Position numbers and translations under genes: made by a program. The notes under the pieces were generated by a model. That model had not been told where the DNA came from, searched no databases, and worked only from the letters and a program-made list of their open reading frames with translations. Shown in pieces: positions 1-7,592 of a stretch of DNA of 64,000 nt. The stretch's first letter is position 1. Every line of letters starts with the position of its first letter. Source of the stretch: JAAXKN01 sp036261625 (GTDB lineage Bacteria; Bacteroidota; Ignavibacteria; Ignavibacteriales; SURF-24); the NCBI GenBank assembly GCA_036261625.1, contig DATAKL010000059.1, positions 173,213 through 237,212 on the forward strand, read 5' to 3'.

Positions 1-2
1 AT

Positions 3-275
3 ATTCGCGTACACGTAAGAGTAATCGAAGGTGATAAAGAAAGAATTCAGCCTTTTGAAGGCGACGTTATATCTATAAGAGGCGGCGGCATCAGCAAGAC
101 CTTTACTGTTAGAAAGATCTCCTCAGGCGTTGGAGTTGAAAGGATCTTCCCGATCAATTCACCTAAAATTGCCAAGATCGAAGTCCTCAAACAGGGCGAC
201 GTCAGACGTGCCAAACTCTTTTATCTCAGAAATCTTTCAGGTAAGGCAGCCAGAATTAAAAACAAGGCTAAATAA
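3..275 (+). CDS. rplS: 50S ribosomal protein L19, 5'-truncated by the window edge
   Basis: The reading frame is open from the first bases and translates to the conserved body of ribosomal protein L19: VRVHVRVIEGDKERIQPFEG, then GDVISIRGGG, FTVRKIS-GVGVERIFP, and a basic C-terminus ending KNKAK. L19 sits at the interface of the 30S and 50S subunits. About 90 residues are visible, so roughly the first quarter of the usual 115-130 residue protein is missing to the left. A strong hairpin terminator follows at once, so this is probably the last gene of its operon. The identification is firm. Confidence 0.95.
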   Translation: MRVHVRVIEGDKERIQPFEGDVISIRGGGISKTFTVRKISSGVGVERIFPINSPKIAKIEVLKQGDVRRAKLFYLRNLSGKAARIKNKAK

Positions 276-292
276 GTTTTGGAATCTCACAA

Positions 293-325
293 GAGCCGCC
301 TTCTCATGAAGCGGCTTTTTTTTTC
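293..325 (+). terminator. Intrinsic terminator after rplS
   Basis: AGCCGC at 294-299 pairs with GCGGCT at 311-316 around an 11-base loop and is followed by an unbroken run of T. It closes the rplS transcript. Confidence 0.85.
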
Positions 326-352
326 TTTTGACTTTAAGAAGACGCTAAGAAA

Positions 353-1111
353 TTGAAAATTTTATTTCCAAAAAATATCTACACCTCAATGTTAAGCCAG
401 GTGCTGCCTGAGGACCTAAGGAAAGACGTTACATTCCGCGAGGCCTCGGTCTTAAGCACAGAGCTTGAGGCGGGGAACTGCGACCTGGCGCTTGTGCCGG
501 CCTGCGACCTTCTGAAGCATTCGCATTTCCTTGTCTCCTCAAAAGTGGCAATTGCCTTCGACGGACTCCTGTCGAATGCATTCTTCTATTTCATGCCTGA
601 ACAGAACAGGTTTTCGGATATTTACATGAAAGGTGATATCTCTACAAATGAAATCATACTTTCAAAAATCCTCTTCAAGGAGAAGTACTCACAGGATGTA
701 CAGATCCATCTTGAAACCGGGCAGACGGACCTGAAGAACAAAAACTACCTCATGGTGGGCGACGTTAACCTGGATCATGGGCTTTTTAATTCAGGCATGA
801 GCCTGTCCGATGAAATCTCGGAGATGCTCTTTATGCCGTATGTAAATTTTGTGGCCGCTTCGAAGGAAAGCCGGTACTTAGAGCAGCTCAATCAGGCCCT
901 GAAGGATACTGACGTTTTAATTGAGGACAATCTGGACAGGCTCCTTGGCGGTTTTAATCTTGATGAAAGCTCAAAGGAAACCATAAAGAACAATTTTAAT
1001 TCGGTTTACTTTGAAATGACAAATTCCGAGGTCGAAGCGCTGAAGGAACTCCTCCAGCTTCCATATTTTCATGGTATAACCGATGATATGGTTGAACTGA
1101 AATTTGTCTGA
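353..1111 (+). CDS. MqnA/MqnD-like protein (periplasmic-binding-protein fold)
   Basis: This 252-residue protein starts at a TTG codon. It has no signal peptide, so it is probably cytoplasmic. The pattern CDLALVPACDLL near residues 43-54, the later S-NE-IL-KILFKEKY segment and the SDEISEMLFMPYVNFVAASK segment resemble the MqnA/MqnD branch of the periplasmic-binding-like fold. In that branch the enzymes act in the futalosine route to menaquinone. The match is by pattern only and the catalytic residues cannot be confirmed, so the enzyme activity is inference. It stands alone between two terminators, with no other menaquinone gene visible in the window. An alternative is a substrate-binding protein of unknown ligand. 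Confidence 0.5.
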   Translation: MKILFPKNIYTSMLSQVLPEDLRKDVTFREASVLSTELEAGNCDLALVPACDLLKHSHFLVSSKVAIAFDGLLSNAFFYFMPEQNRFSDIYMKGDISTNEIILSKILFKEKYSQDVQIHLETGQTDLKNKNYLMVGDVNLDHGLFNSGMSLSDEISEMLFMPYVNFVAASKESRYLEQLNQALKDTDVLIEDNLDRLLGGFNLDESSKETIKNNFNSVYFEMTNSEVEALKELLQLPYFHGITDDMVELKFV

Positions 1112-1134
1112 GAATAGTTAAATATTCTGAGGTA

Positions 1135-1172
1135 AAAAGGGAAGGCATCTTGAAATGCCTTCCCTTTTTTTA
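1135..1172. terminator. Bidirectional terminator between convergent genes
   Basis: AGGGAAGGCAT and ATGCCTTCCCT form a perfect stem with flanking A and T runs on both sides. It can serve both the MqnA-like gene on the plus strand and serA on the minus strand. Confidence 0.85.
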
Positions 1173-1177
1173 TTTGG

Positions 1178-2362
1178 TCAAATGGTTACGTGCGATATGC
1201 TCAGGACATTCTCATTTTCTCTGAAGCACTTAAGCATTTCACCCGTTGCGGGCTTGTTTATTTTCATAGAGCAGCAGGCAGCAATACCGCCTTCAAAGAT
1301 AACGTTCTCAACTTCCTCGATATTTATGTGTCCTTCCTTTAAGACATCGAAAATGGCAGCCAGAACTCCTGGACGGTCGTAGTGCTTTATAACGAGCTGA
1401 TACTGTGCATCGGTTTTCTTTGCACGGTTCACCCAGTTTGCAATTACGCCGCTCTTGATAAAGTTCTTTATTATCTTTACTGTTTCTTCAGCTACAGCAT
1501 TCTGCGCCTGCTCGGTTGATGCCCCGATGTGGTGCGTGACGTATACGTTATCGAGCTCCTGAAGAGGCGAGCAGACATCACCTGATTTTCCTTCCGGTTC
1601 ATCCTTAAATACATCGAGGCCGGCTTTTAATCCCTTTGTCTTAACAGCTTCCATCAAGGCTTCCTCGTCCACAATTTCAGCGCGCGAGGTATTGATAAAA
1701 ATTGCGCCCGGCTTTACATAGCTGAACATTTTTTTATCGAAGAGATGGCGTGTTTCACTTGTAAGCGGTAGATGAATTGAAATAACATCAGCAATAGGAA
1801 GTATCTGGTCCATTTCCGAAAAGTCCTTTATTGCCACGCCTTCAATGCGTGAGATATCCTTGCCGTAGACGTTCATTCCGAGTGCAAGAGCCCTGTGGGC
1901 AACTTCCTTGCCGATATTGCCTACTCCGATGAGCGCGAGGTTCTTACCCAGAAGTCCCTCTGCTTTTGAATATTCAGCCTTATTCCATTTGCCTGCCTTA
2001 AAATCGATTACGTTACCGGGAATTCTTCTGTCCAGAGAAATCATAAGGCCTATGGCAAGTTCAGCAACAGCAACGGAGTTTTTCCCGGGGCAGTTGGCCA
2101 CATAGACCCCCTTCTGATTGGCGGCAGAAACGTCAATATTATTTACTCCGGCGCCTGCTCTGACGACGAGGTTCAGTTTATCGCTTTTCTTAATTGTCTC
2201 GGCATTTACAACTGTCGAGCGGACAACAAGAATATCTATGTCCTGAATATTAGCGGGCAGATCGTTTTCGCCAAGTTTTGGGGCGAAAATAACATCCAAA
2301 CCAAGATCTCTCATTTGTTGGAGATAATGTTCGGGGAACTTGTCGGCTACTAAGACTTTCAT
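1178..2362 (-). CDS. serA: D-3-phosphoglycerate dehydrogenase with C-terminal ACT domain
   Basis: The product oxidises 3-phosphoglycerate with NAD+ in the first step of serine synthesis. The 394-residue protein has the D-isomer-specific 2-hydroxyacid dehydrogenase fold. The nucleotide-binding GVGNIG motif lies near residues 146-151. The catalytic arginine is in the NTSRAEIVDEEAL segment, a glutamate in FKDEPEG and the histidine in HHIGAST. An ACT domain fills the last 75 residues and probably mediates feedback by serine. The length fits the compact enzyme class with a single ACT domain (E. coli SerA is about 410 residues). An AAGGAG site lies seven bases before ATG. It lies 38 bp after hutU on the same strand and is probably the last gene of that operon. 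Confidence 0.93.
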   Translation of the reverse strand: MKVLVADKFPEHYLQQMRDLGLDVIFAPKLGENDLPANIQDIDILVVRSTVVNAETIKKSDKLNLVVRAGAGVNNIDVSAANQKGVYVANCPGKNSVAVAELAIGLMISLDRRIPGNVIDFKAGKWNKAEYSKAEGLLGKNLALIGVGNIGKEVAHRALALGMNVYGKDISRIEGVAIKDFSEMDQILPIADVISIHLPLTSETRHLFDKKMFSYVKPGAIFINTSRAEIVDEEALMEAVKTKGLKAGLDVFKDEPEGKSGDVCSPLQELDNVYVTHHIGASTEQAQNAVAEETVKIIKNFIKSGVIANWVNRAKKTDAQYQLVIKHYDRPGVLAAIFDVLKEGHINIEEVENVIFEGGIAACCSMKINKPATGEMLKCFRENENVLSISHVTI

Positions 2363-2400
2363 AAGTTACTCCTTTTGGGATCATTTATAAATAAATTCAG

Positions 2401-4062
2401 CTAAAGCATCGGCATTTTTATACCAAGTGACTTAGCATTTTCAACTGCCTGTTTATAACCTGCATCGGCATGCCTAACGATACCCATTCCGGGATCATAG
2501 GTCAAGACCCGTTCAAGTCTCCGGGAGGCCTCCTCGGTTCCGTCGGCAACGACAACCATGCCGGCATGAATTGAATTACCTATACCGACGCCGCCGCCAT
2601 GGTGAACCGATACCCAGCTTGCTCCTCCTATAGAGTTAAGGAGCGCGTTAAGGATCGGCCAGTCGGCAATAGCATCACTTCCGTCGAGCATTTTTTCGGT
2701 CTCGCGGTTAGGCGATGCAACAGAACCGCAGTCCAGGTGGTCGCGTCCTATAACAATAGGTGCTTTAACTTTTCCGTCGCGTACGAGACTATTGAATATC
2801 TCGCCCATTTTTGCCCTTTCGCCATAGCCCAGCCAGCAGATGCGGCTTGGGAGGCCCTGAAAATGAACCTTCTTCTGAGCTTTTTCTATCCAGTTGATGA
2901 GGGATTTGTTTTCAGGGAAGGCTTCCATTACAGCCCGGTCGGTAACAAAGATATCCTCCGGCTCACCGGAGAGTGCAGCCCAGCGGAAAGGTCCTTTCCC
3001 GTCGCAGAAAAGGGGGCGAATATATTCGGGCACAAAGCCCGGGATGTCGAAGGCGTTCTGAAGGCCGTTTTCTTTGGCTTCGCCGCGGATATTATTGCCG
3101 TAATCAAATGTAATGGCGCCCTTTTTCTGGAATTCCAGCATGGCCTTCACGTGCTGAACTATTGTCTCTTTGGCAAGACGGATATACTTTTCAGGGTTAA
3201 GCTTTCTAAGGGAGAGGGCATCCTCAAAGGTCATTCCCATCGGGACGTATCCGTTTAAGGTGTCGTGTGCCGAGGTCTGATCGGTCAGGACATCGGGGAT
3301 AACGTTTCTTTTTAACATTTCAGGGAGCACTTCCCCGGCATTACCAACAAGTCCTACAGAAAGGGGAGTGCGGTTTTCCTTTGCCTTCAGGACAAGTCTT
3401 AAAGCCTCATCCAGGTCTTCAGTCATGATATCCACGTATCCGGTATCGATTCTTTTTTGGATTCGTGACCTGTCGACATCGATGCCTAAGAAAGCGGCAC
3501 CGTTCATTGTGGCGGCCAGGGGCTGAGCGCCGCCCATGCCTCCCAGGCCTGCTGTCAGGAGGAACTTTCCTGCCAGTGTGCCCCCTGAGAAATGTTTCCT
3601 GGCGCACTCGGCAAAAGTTTCATATGTTCCCTGGAGTATGCCCTGTGTTCCGATATAGATCCAGCTTCCGGCAGTCATCTGGCCGTACATGGTAAGGCCT
3701 AAATCCTCCAGGCGCCGGAATTCATCCCAAGTTGCCCATTTGGGAACGAGCATGGAGTTGGAGATAATAACTCTCGGGGCATTTTTATGTGTCTTAAAGA
3801 CAGCCACAGGTTTGCCGGACTGTACAAGGAGCGTCTCGTCGTCTTCAAGTTCCTGCAAAGATTTAACAATGGCGTTATAGCAATCCCAGTTGCGGGCAGC
3901 CTTGCCCTTGCCGCCGTAGACAATAAGCTGATCGGGATTTTCCGCAACTTCCGGGTCCAGGTTGTTCATCAGCATTCTCATTGCTGCTTCCTGGATCCAG
4001 CCTTTACAGCTAAGATTGGTGCCGTGCGGAGCTGTAATACCGCTTTTTAGGTTTGTTTGCAT
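2401..4062 (-). CDS. hutU: Urocanate hydratase
   Basis: This enzyme converts urocanate to imidazolone propionate in histidine breakdown, using bound NAD+ as an electrophile. The 553-residue length is typical. Diagnostic segments include LIVYGGKGKAARNW near residue 50, TAGLGGMGGAQPLA, the conserved cysteine region GRDHLDCGSVASPNRETE, and SVHHGGGVGIGNS near the C-terminus. No hutH, hutI or hutG is adjacent, so the rest of the pathway must lie elsewhere or the enzyme works in a partial route. It starts 4 bp after the small hypothetical gene and follows adenosine deaminase, which suggests co-expression of purine and histidine salvage. The ribosome binding site is weak. Confidence 0.95.
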   Translation of the reverse strand: MQTNLKSGITAPHGTNLSCKGWIQEAAMRMLMNNLDPEVAENPDQLIVYGGKGKAARNWDCYNAIVKSLQELEDDETLLVQSGKPVAVFKTHKNAPRVIISNSMLVPKWATWDEFRRLEDLGLTMYGQMTAGSWIYIGTQGILQGTYETFAECARKHFSGGTLAGKFLLTAGLGGMGGAQPLAATMNGAAFLGIDVDRSRIQKRIDTGYVDIMTEDLDEALRLVLKAKENRTPLSVGLVGNAGEVLPEMLKRNVIPDVLTDQTSAHDTLNGYVPMGMTFEDALSLRKLNPEKYIRLAKETIVQHVKAMLEFQKKGAITFDYGNNIRGEAKENGLQNAFDIPGFVPEYIRPLFCDGKGPFRWAALSGEPEDIFVTDRAVMEAFPENKSLINWIEKAQKKVHFQGLPSRICWLGYGERAKMGEIFNSLVRDGKVKAPIVIGRDHLDCGSVASPNRETEKMLDGSDAIADWPILNALLNSIGGASWVSVHHGGGVGIGNSIHAGMVVVADGTEEASRRLERVLTYDPGMGIVRHADAGYKQAVENAKSLGIKMPML

Positions 4063-4066
4063 TTTG

Positions 4067-4402
4067 TCAGTCGCTAAAATGTGTTGCTAGAATATTTTGA
4101 TACTGTGTATATAACGATTTATACATCCATTTTTTCAAAAACCAGCCTTTTTCCATTTTCTCTCTTAAGAACTTAATATTTTCCTTAAGCTGAAGTCTGA
4201 GGCGTGTGAGTTCATCTTTAGTCAGTTTAACGTTTTCCGCGGGCTCGTTCAGCTTGTCAATAATCGAACTGAATGCCTTGACGTCAGGGAAGAAACGGCT
4301 GTCGGATTCCATCTGTTTAATTGCCTGCTTACAGAAATTAATTAATAATCTTTTTTCATTTTTGTCAAATTCGTAGGTATAATTCTTAAATAGCTTTTTC
4401 AT
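4067..4402 (-). CDS. Small hypothetical protein in the add-hutU operon
   Basis: This is a 111-residue basic protein with no signal peptide and no membrane segment. Its composition (many K, E and L) suggests a mainly alpha-helical fold with two or three helices, and residues 60-95 have coiled-coil character. I do not recognise a family. It overlaps the 3' end of adenosine deaminase by 17 bp and ends 4 bp before hutU, so it is almost certainly co-translated with them. An AGGA sequence lies just upstream of its ATG. The tight packing between two enzymes argues that it is a real gene. Confidence 0.65.
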   Translation of the reverse strand: MKKLFKNYTYEFDKNEKRLLINFCKQAIKQMESDSRFFPDVKAFSSIIDKLNEPAENVKLTKDELTRLRLQLKENIKFLREKMEKGWFLKKWMYKSLYTQYQNILATHFSD

Positions 4403-5498
4403 AGTTCCTGTTGAAGTTTAATGATAGTAAATTCTCTCGCATAGACTGATAGCCCGGTTTAATTACGTTATAAATATAATGGAGGCGGTCCTTATACGGA
4501 ATAAAAGCCGATTTCATTGCATTTATGGTAATCTTTTCGATATCATCGAGAGTTATATGAAAATATTGGATTGCAGTAAGAAACTCTTTTGTCATTGTTG
4601 TATCGCTCATCAGGCGGTCGTCGGTGTTGATGGAGACACGGAATTTTTCCTTATAGAGATAGCCGAAGGGGTGGTTTTCAATTTTGTCTATTGCTCCCGT
4701 ATGCACGTTGCTTAAAAGGCAGATCTCAAGGGGGATCCTTTTATCGAGTATATACTGAGCCAGTTCACCCAGGCTTACGACATTGCCGTTTCCATCGAGC
4801 ACAATGTCTTCTGTAAGGCGCGTGGCGTGACCAATGCGGTGTGCTCCGCACCACTGAAGTGCCTGCCAGATGGATTCCTTACCGAAAGCCTCTCCGGCGT
4901 GAATGGTGATGTTAAAGTTTGAGCGCTGAATGAACTGAAACGCATCCAGATGTTTCTTGGGCGGGTAGCCGCCTTCCTCGCCTGCAAGATCGAAACCTAC
5001 AACTCCCTGGTTGCGGAAGTTTACGGCCAGTTCTGCAATTTCAAGGTTGTTTGTCATATTTCTCATGCCGCAGAGAATGAGGCCGTATCCAACGCCGAAA
5101 TCCCTTTTTCCCTTCTCGAGGCCTTCGAGGACTGCCGTTACGACGTCGTCGTAGTAGATTCCTTTGGACGTATGGAAAACAGGAGCAAACCGGGTTTCAA
5201 CATAGCAGACTCCGTCACGTTTCATGTCTTCCATCATTTCGTAGGCTACTCTAATAAGTGCCTCCTTATTATTCATGACGGCACATGTATGTTCAAATCC
5301 CTGCAGGTATTCAACCAGGTTGCCCTTGTTTGCCCCGCGGTGGAACCACTCTGCCAGTTCACCGGCATCCTTTGTGGGGAGTTTCTTATATCCTATATCG
5401 TTGGCAAGTTCTACTACAGTTGATGCTCTCAGGCCGCCGTCGAGATGGTCGTGAAGCAGTACTTTGGGTACAGTACGAATGATCTGTTCAGTTTCCAA
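4386..5498 (-). CDS. add: Adenosine deaminase family protein
   Basis: A zinc enzyme that hydrolyses adenosine to inosine (or a close relative acting on a modified purine). Zinc-site motifs are visible in order: HDHLDGG near the N-terminus, IHAGE in the middle, a conserved HATRL segment, and the SINTDDR segment near the C-terminus. I choose the TTG at 5498 because a GAGG sequence lies just upstream and the resulting start leads straight into the conserved HDHLDGG region. The longer frame up to 5552 adds 18 residues without family character. The product is 370 residues, in the normal range. It heads the minus-strand operon with the small hypothetical gene, hutU and serA. Confidence 0.88.
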   Translation of the reverse strand: METEQIIRTVPKVLLHDHLDGGLRASTVVELANDIGYKKLPTKDAGELAEWFHRGANKGNLVEYLQGFEHTCAVMNNKEALIRVAYEMMEDMKRDGVCYVETRFAPVFHTSKGIYYDDVVTAVLEGLEKGKRDFGVGYGLILCGMRNMTNNLEIAELAVNFRNQGVVGFDLAGEEGGYPPKKHLDAFQFIQRSNFNITIHAGEAFGKESIWQALQWCGAHRIGHATRLTEDIVLDGNGNVVSLGELAQYILDKRIPLEICLLSNVHTGAIDKIENHPFGYLYKEKFRVSINTDDRLMSDTTMTKEFLTAIQYFHITLDDIEKITINAMKSAFIPYKDRLHYIYNVIKPGYQSMRENLLSLNFNRNYEKAI

Positions 5499-5736
5499 TT
5501 TAACCTCAATTTTGACTAGTAAAATATCTGTTTTAGGTCCGAAAAGCAACATCGCCTTTTGGCCGGAAAGTAACTTTCTGCCATTATTTTCGTATATTTG
5601 ATAGAAGTTACTAAATCATTTTATAATGGACAAGATCGGGCAAAAGAATGAAATAAATCTTGATTTTAGAAGCTTAAAATGGTAACTTTTCCAAGTAAAT
5701 TTCGACAAAAATAACAAGTACTAACCGGGAGATTAA

Positions 5737-6945
5737 ATGAAACGGATTTTTGTTTTTTCAATGACAGCGATCCTGCTGGTACTCAGTTTAAGCGCATTCC
5801 AGTGCTCTTCGACTGAAATGACCAGTGCCAAGCTCTACATTCAGCAGAAGAACTATCCTAAAGCTATGGAAGCTTTGCAGAAAGAACTGCAGAAAAATCC
5901 TAAGAACGATGAAGCCTACTACTACCTGGGCTATCTTTACAGCGAACAGGGTGATTATACAAAAATGATGGATGCTTTTAATAAATCTTTAGGTATCAGC
6001 AAAAAATATGCAAAGAACATTGATGACACAAGAAAATATCACTGGATGAATTCTTTCAACAGGGGTGTTGCTTTCTTCAATAAGGCTACCAAAGCCCAGG
6101 CTAAGGACAGTGTAAACATGTATTACGACAAGGCTATTCAGTCTTTCAACGACGGTATTACAATTGAGCCGGATTCAGCCGATACCTATAAGAACCTGTC
6201 TTTTGCTCTTCTTTCAGCAAACCGTACAGACGAAGCGGTTGCTCCTCTTGAGAAACTGAAAGCTCTCAAGAAATCTGCTGATTCTTATAAGCTCTTAGGA
6301 CAGATCTACAATCAGCAGGGAACTACTGAAATGAGCAAATACAGGCAGACAAAGTCTCCTGAAGACAGTGTAAAAGCAATGCAGTCATTCGACAAGGCTG
6401 TAAACGTTCTGGAAGAAGGACGTAAATTGTATCCTGAAGATCAGGACATACTCCTTCACCTTTCAAATGCATATATTTCGGCCAACAAAGCCTCTGTAGC
6501 AATGGAAACATTCAAGACTGGCGTTGAAAAAGATCCTCAGAACCAGTACTACAGATACAACTACGGTACACTTCTGCTTCAGGCAGCTGATAATGATACA
6601 AAAGCAGAAAACTTTGACAAAGCTATTTCAGAGTATCAGGAAGCAGCCGACCAGTTCACAAAGGCTATGGAAATTGATCCCAAATACCACAATGCAATAT
6701 TCAACCTGGGTGTTGCTTATGTAAAGTGGGGAACAGCTCTTCGTACACAGGCAGACAAGCAGAACAAGGAAAATCCTGAATACAAGAACAAATACCAGCA
6801 GGCTCTGCCGTATCTGCAGAAAGTAACTGAACTCAAGCCTGATGATCCTGTTGCATGGGAAACCTTAGCTAAGGTTTATGCAGTGCTCGGAATGAACAAG
6901 GAATCGCAGGAAGCTTTTGCAAAGGCAGATCAGTTAAGAAAGTAA
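5737..6945 (+). CDS. TPR-repeat lipoprotein
   Basis: The 402-residue protein begins with a hydrophobic signal ending in a lipobox-like SAFQC near residue 23. The Q before the cysteine is unusual, so lipidation is likely but not certain. The rest is a solenoid of tetratricopeptide repeats, with characteristic patterns such as YPKAMEALQKELQKNPKNDEAYYYLGYLY at about 40-65 and three or four further units to the C-terminus. Such proteins scaffold protein assemblies, here probably on the periplasmic side of the outer membrane. It is transcribed alone, with its own terminator. Partner and process are unknown. Confidence 0.8.
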   Translation: MKRIFVFSMTAILLVLSLSAFQCSSTEMTSAKLYIQQKNYPKAMEALQKELQKNPKNDEAYYYLGYLYSEQGDYTKMMDAFNKSLGISKKYAKNIDDTRKYHWMNSFNRGVAFFNKATKAQAKDSVNMYYDKAIQSFNDGITIEPDSADTYKNLSFALLSANRTDEAVAPLEKLKALKKSADSYKLLGQIYNQQGTTEMSKYRQTKSPEDSVKAMQSFDKAVNVLEEGRKLYPEDQDILLHLSNAYISANKASVAMETFKTGVEKDPQNQYYRYNYGTLLLQAADNDTKAENFDKAISEYQEAADQFTKAMEIDPKYHNAIFNLGVAYVKWGTALRTQADKQNKENPEYKNKYQQALPYLQKVTELKPDDPVAWETLAKVYAVLGMNKESQEAFAKADQLRK

Positions 6946-6964
6946 TTTAACTTTAGCTTTATCA

Positions 6965-7006
6965 GGCCCTCATGTTGCTTTGTAATATGGTAACATGCGG
7001 GCTTTT
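6965..7006 (+). terminator. Intrinsic terminator after the TPR lipoprotein
   Basis: GCCCTCATGTT pairs with AACATGCGGGC (one mismatch) around a short loop and is followed by TTTTTT. Confidence 0.85.
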
Positions 7007-7038
7007 TTATTATATTAAATATAAATTTTGGAGATGAA

Positions 7039-7374
7039 ATGAACTCTAATAATAATCAGCCTCAGGCGCCTCAGCAGATCAACATAGAGTTGGGAGAAAA
7101 GGAAGCCGAGGGGATCTATTCCAATCTGGCAATAATAACCCATTCCCCCGCGGAATTTGTTATTGATTTTACGCGCGTGGTACCGGGAGTGCCGAAAGCG
7201 AAGGTGCATGCAAGGATAATAACCACGCCGCAGCATGCAAAGATGCTCATGCTGGCTTTAAGCGAAAACATAGAGAAGTTTGAAGCCCGCTTTGGAGAGA
7301 TCAAGCTTGAGGGGCAGCCGGATCCGCAGCAGTTCGGCTATCAGAACCAGAAGCGCGACGAGAAGATTAACTAA
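7039..7374 (+). CDS. DUF3467 domain protein
   Basis: This 111-residue soluble protein carries the DUF3467 pattern: a GIYSNLAII segment near residue 30, then EFVIDF-R--PG-PKAKVHARIITTPQHAK, and a helical tail. The family is small, widespread and of unknown function; it occurs in many Bacteroidota and Chlorobi relatives, usually as a single gene. The first 15 residues are rich in N and Q and probably disordered. It is preceded by a clear GGAG site. Nothing in the neighbourhood points to a role. Confidence 0.75.
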   Translation: MNSNNNQPQAPQQINIELGEKEAEGIYSNLAIITHSPAEFVIDFTRVVPGVPKAKVHARIITTPQHAKMLMLALSENIEKFEARFGEIKLEGQPDPQQFGYQNQKRDEKIN

Positions 7375-7376
7375 AC

Positions 7377-7428
7377 GTTCAACGTGCGACGTTCAACGTG
7401 CGACATTCAACGTGCGACGTTCAACGTT
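7377..7428. repeat. 14-bp tandem repeat, 3.7 units
   Basis: The unit GTTCAACGTGCGAC repeats three times (the third copy begins with A in place of G) and ends with a partial copy. It begins directly after the stop codon of the DUF3467 gene. The unit contains overlapping short palindromes (AACGTT, GTTCAACGT-like), so the array can fold. No spacer structure is present. Confidence 0.9.
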
Positions 7429-7443
7429 TTGATGAATAGCCAT

Positions 7444-7498
7444 GGCCTTTTAGGCCGTCGTATAATGATTTCAAATAACCCTGGGACTTTAGTCCCAG
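7444..7498. repeat. Pair of REP-like hairpins
   Basis: Two short hairpins lie 24 bp apart: GGCC-TTTTA-GGCC at 7444-7456 and CTGGGAC-TTTA-GTCCCAG at 7481-7498. The second matches the shape of palindromes bound by IS200/IS605-type and RAYT (TnpA-REP) transposases. No such transposase lies in the window. A related hairpin is found at 31917. Confidence 0.5.
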
Positions 7499-7525
7499 AT
7501 CTCCTCCTGAAGGTAGGAATGTTAT

Positions 7526-7570
7526 AAAAAAGCCGGATATCAGAACTCAGTCTGACATCCGGCTTTTAAT
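7526..7570. terminator. Bidirectional terminator between convergent genes
   Basis: AAAAGCCGGAT-TCAG pairs with CTGA-ATCCGGCTTTT with one bulge on each side, and both flanks have A or T runs. It can end the DUF3467 transcript and the outer-membrane protein transcript on the opposite strand. Confidence 0.85.
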
Positions 7571-7592
7571 TTTTTAAAGCTTACTTAACTGC

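Noticed and set aside
2599..3258. 219-codon ORF antisense to urocanate hydratase
   Set aside because: Shadow of a well-supported gene; product has no family pattern.
4950..5423. 157-codon ORF antisense to adenosine deaminase
   Set aside because: Shadow of a well-supported gene with clear zinc motifs.
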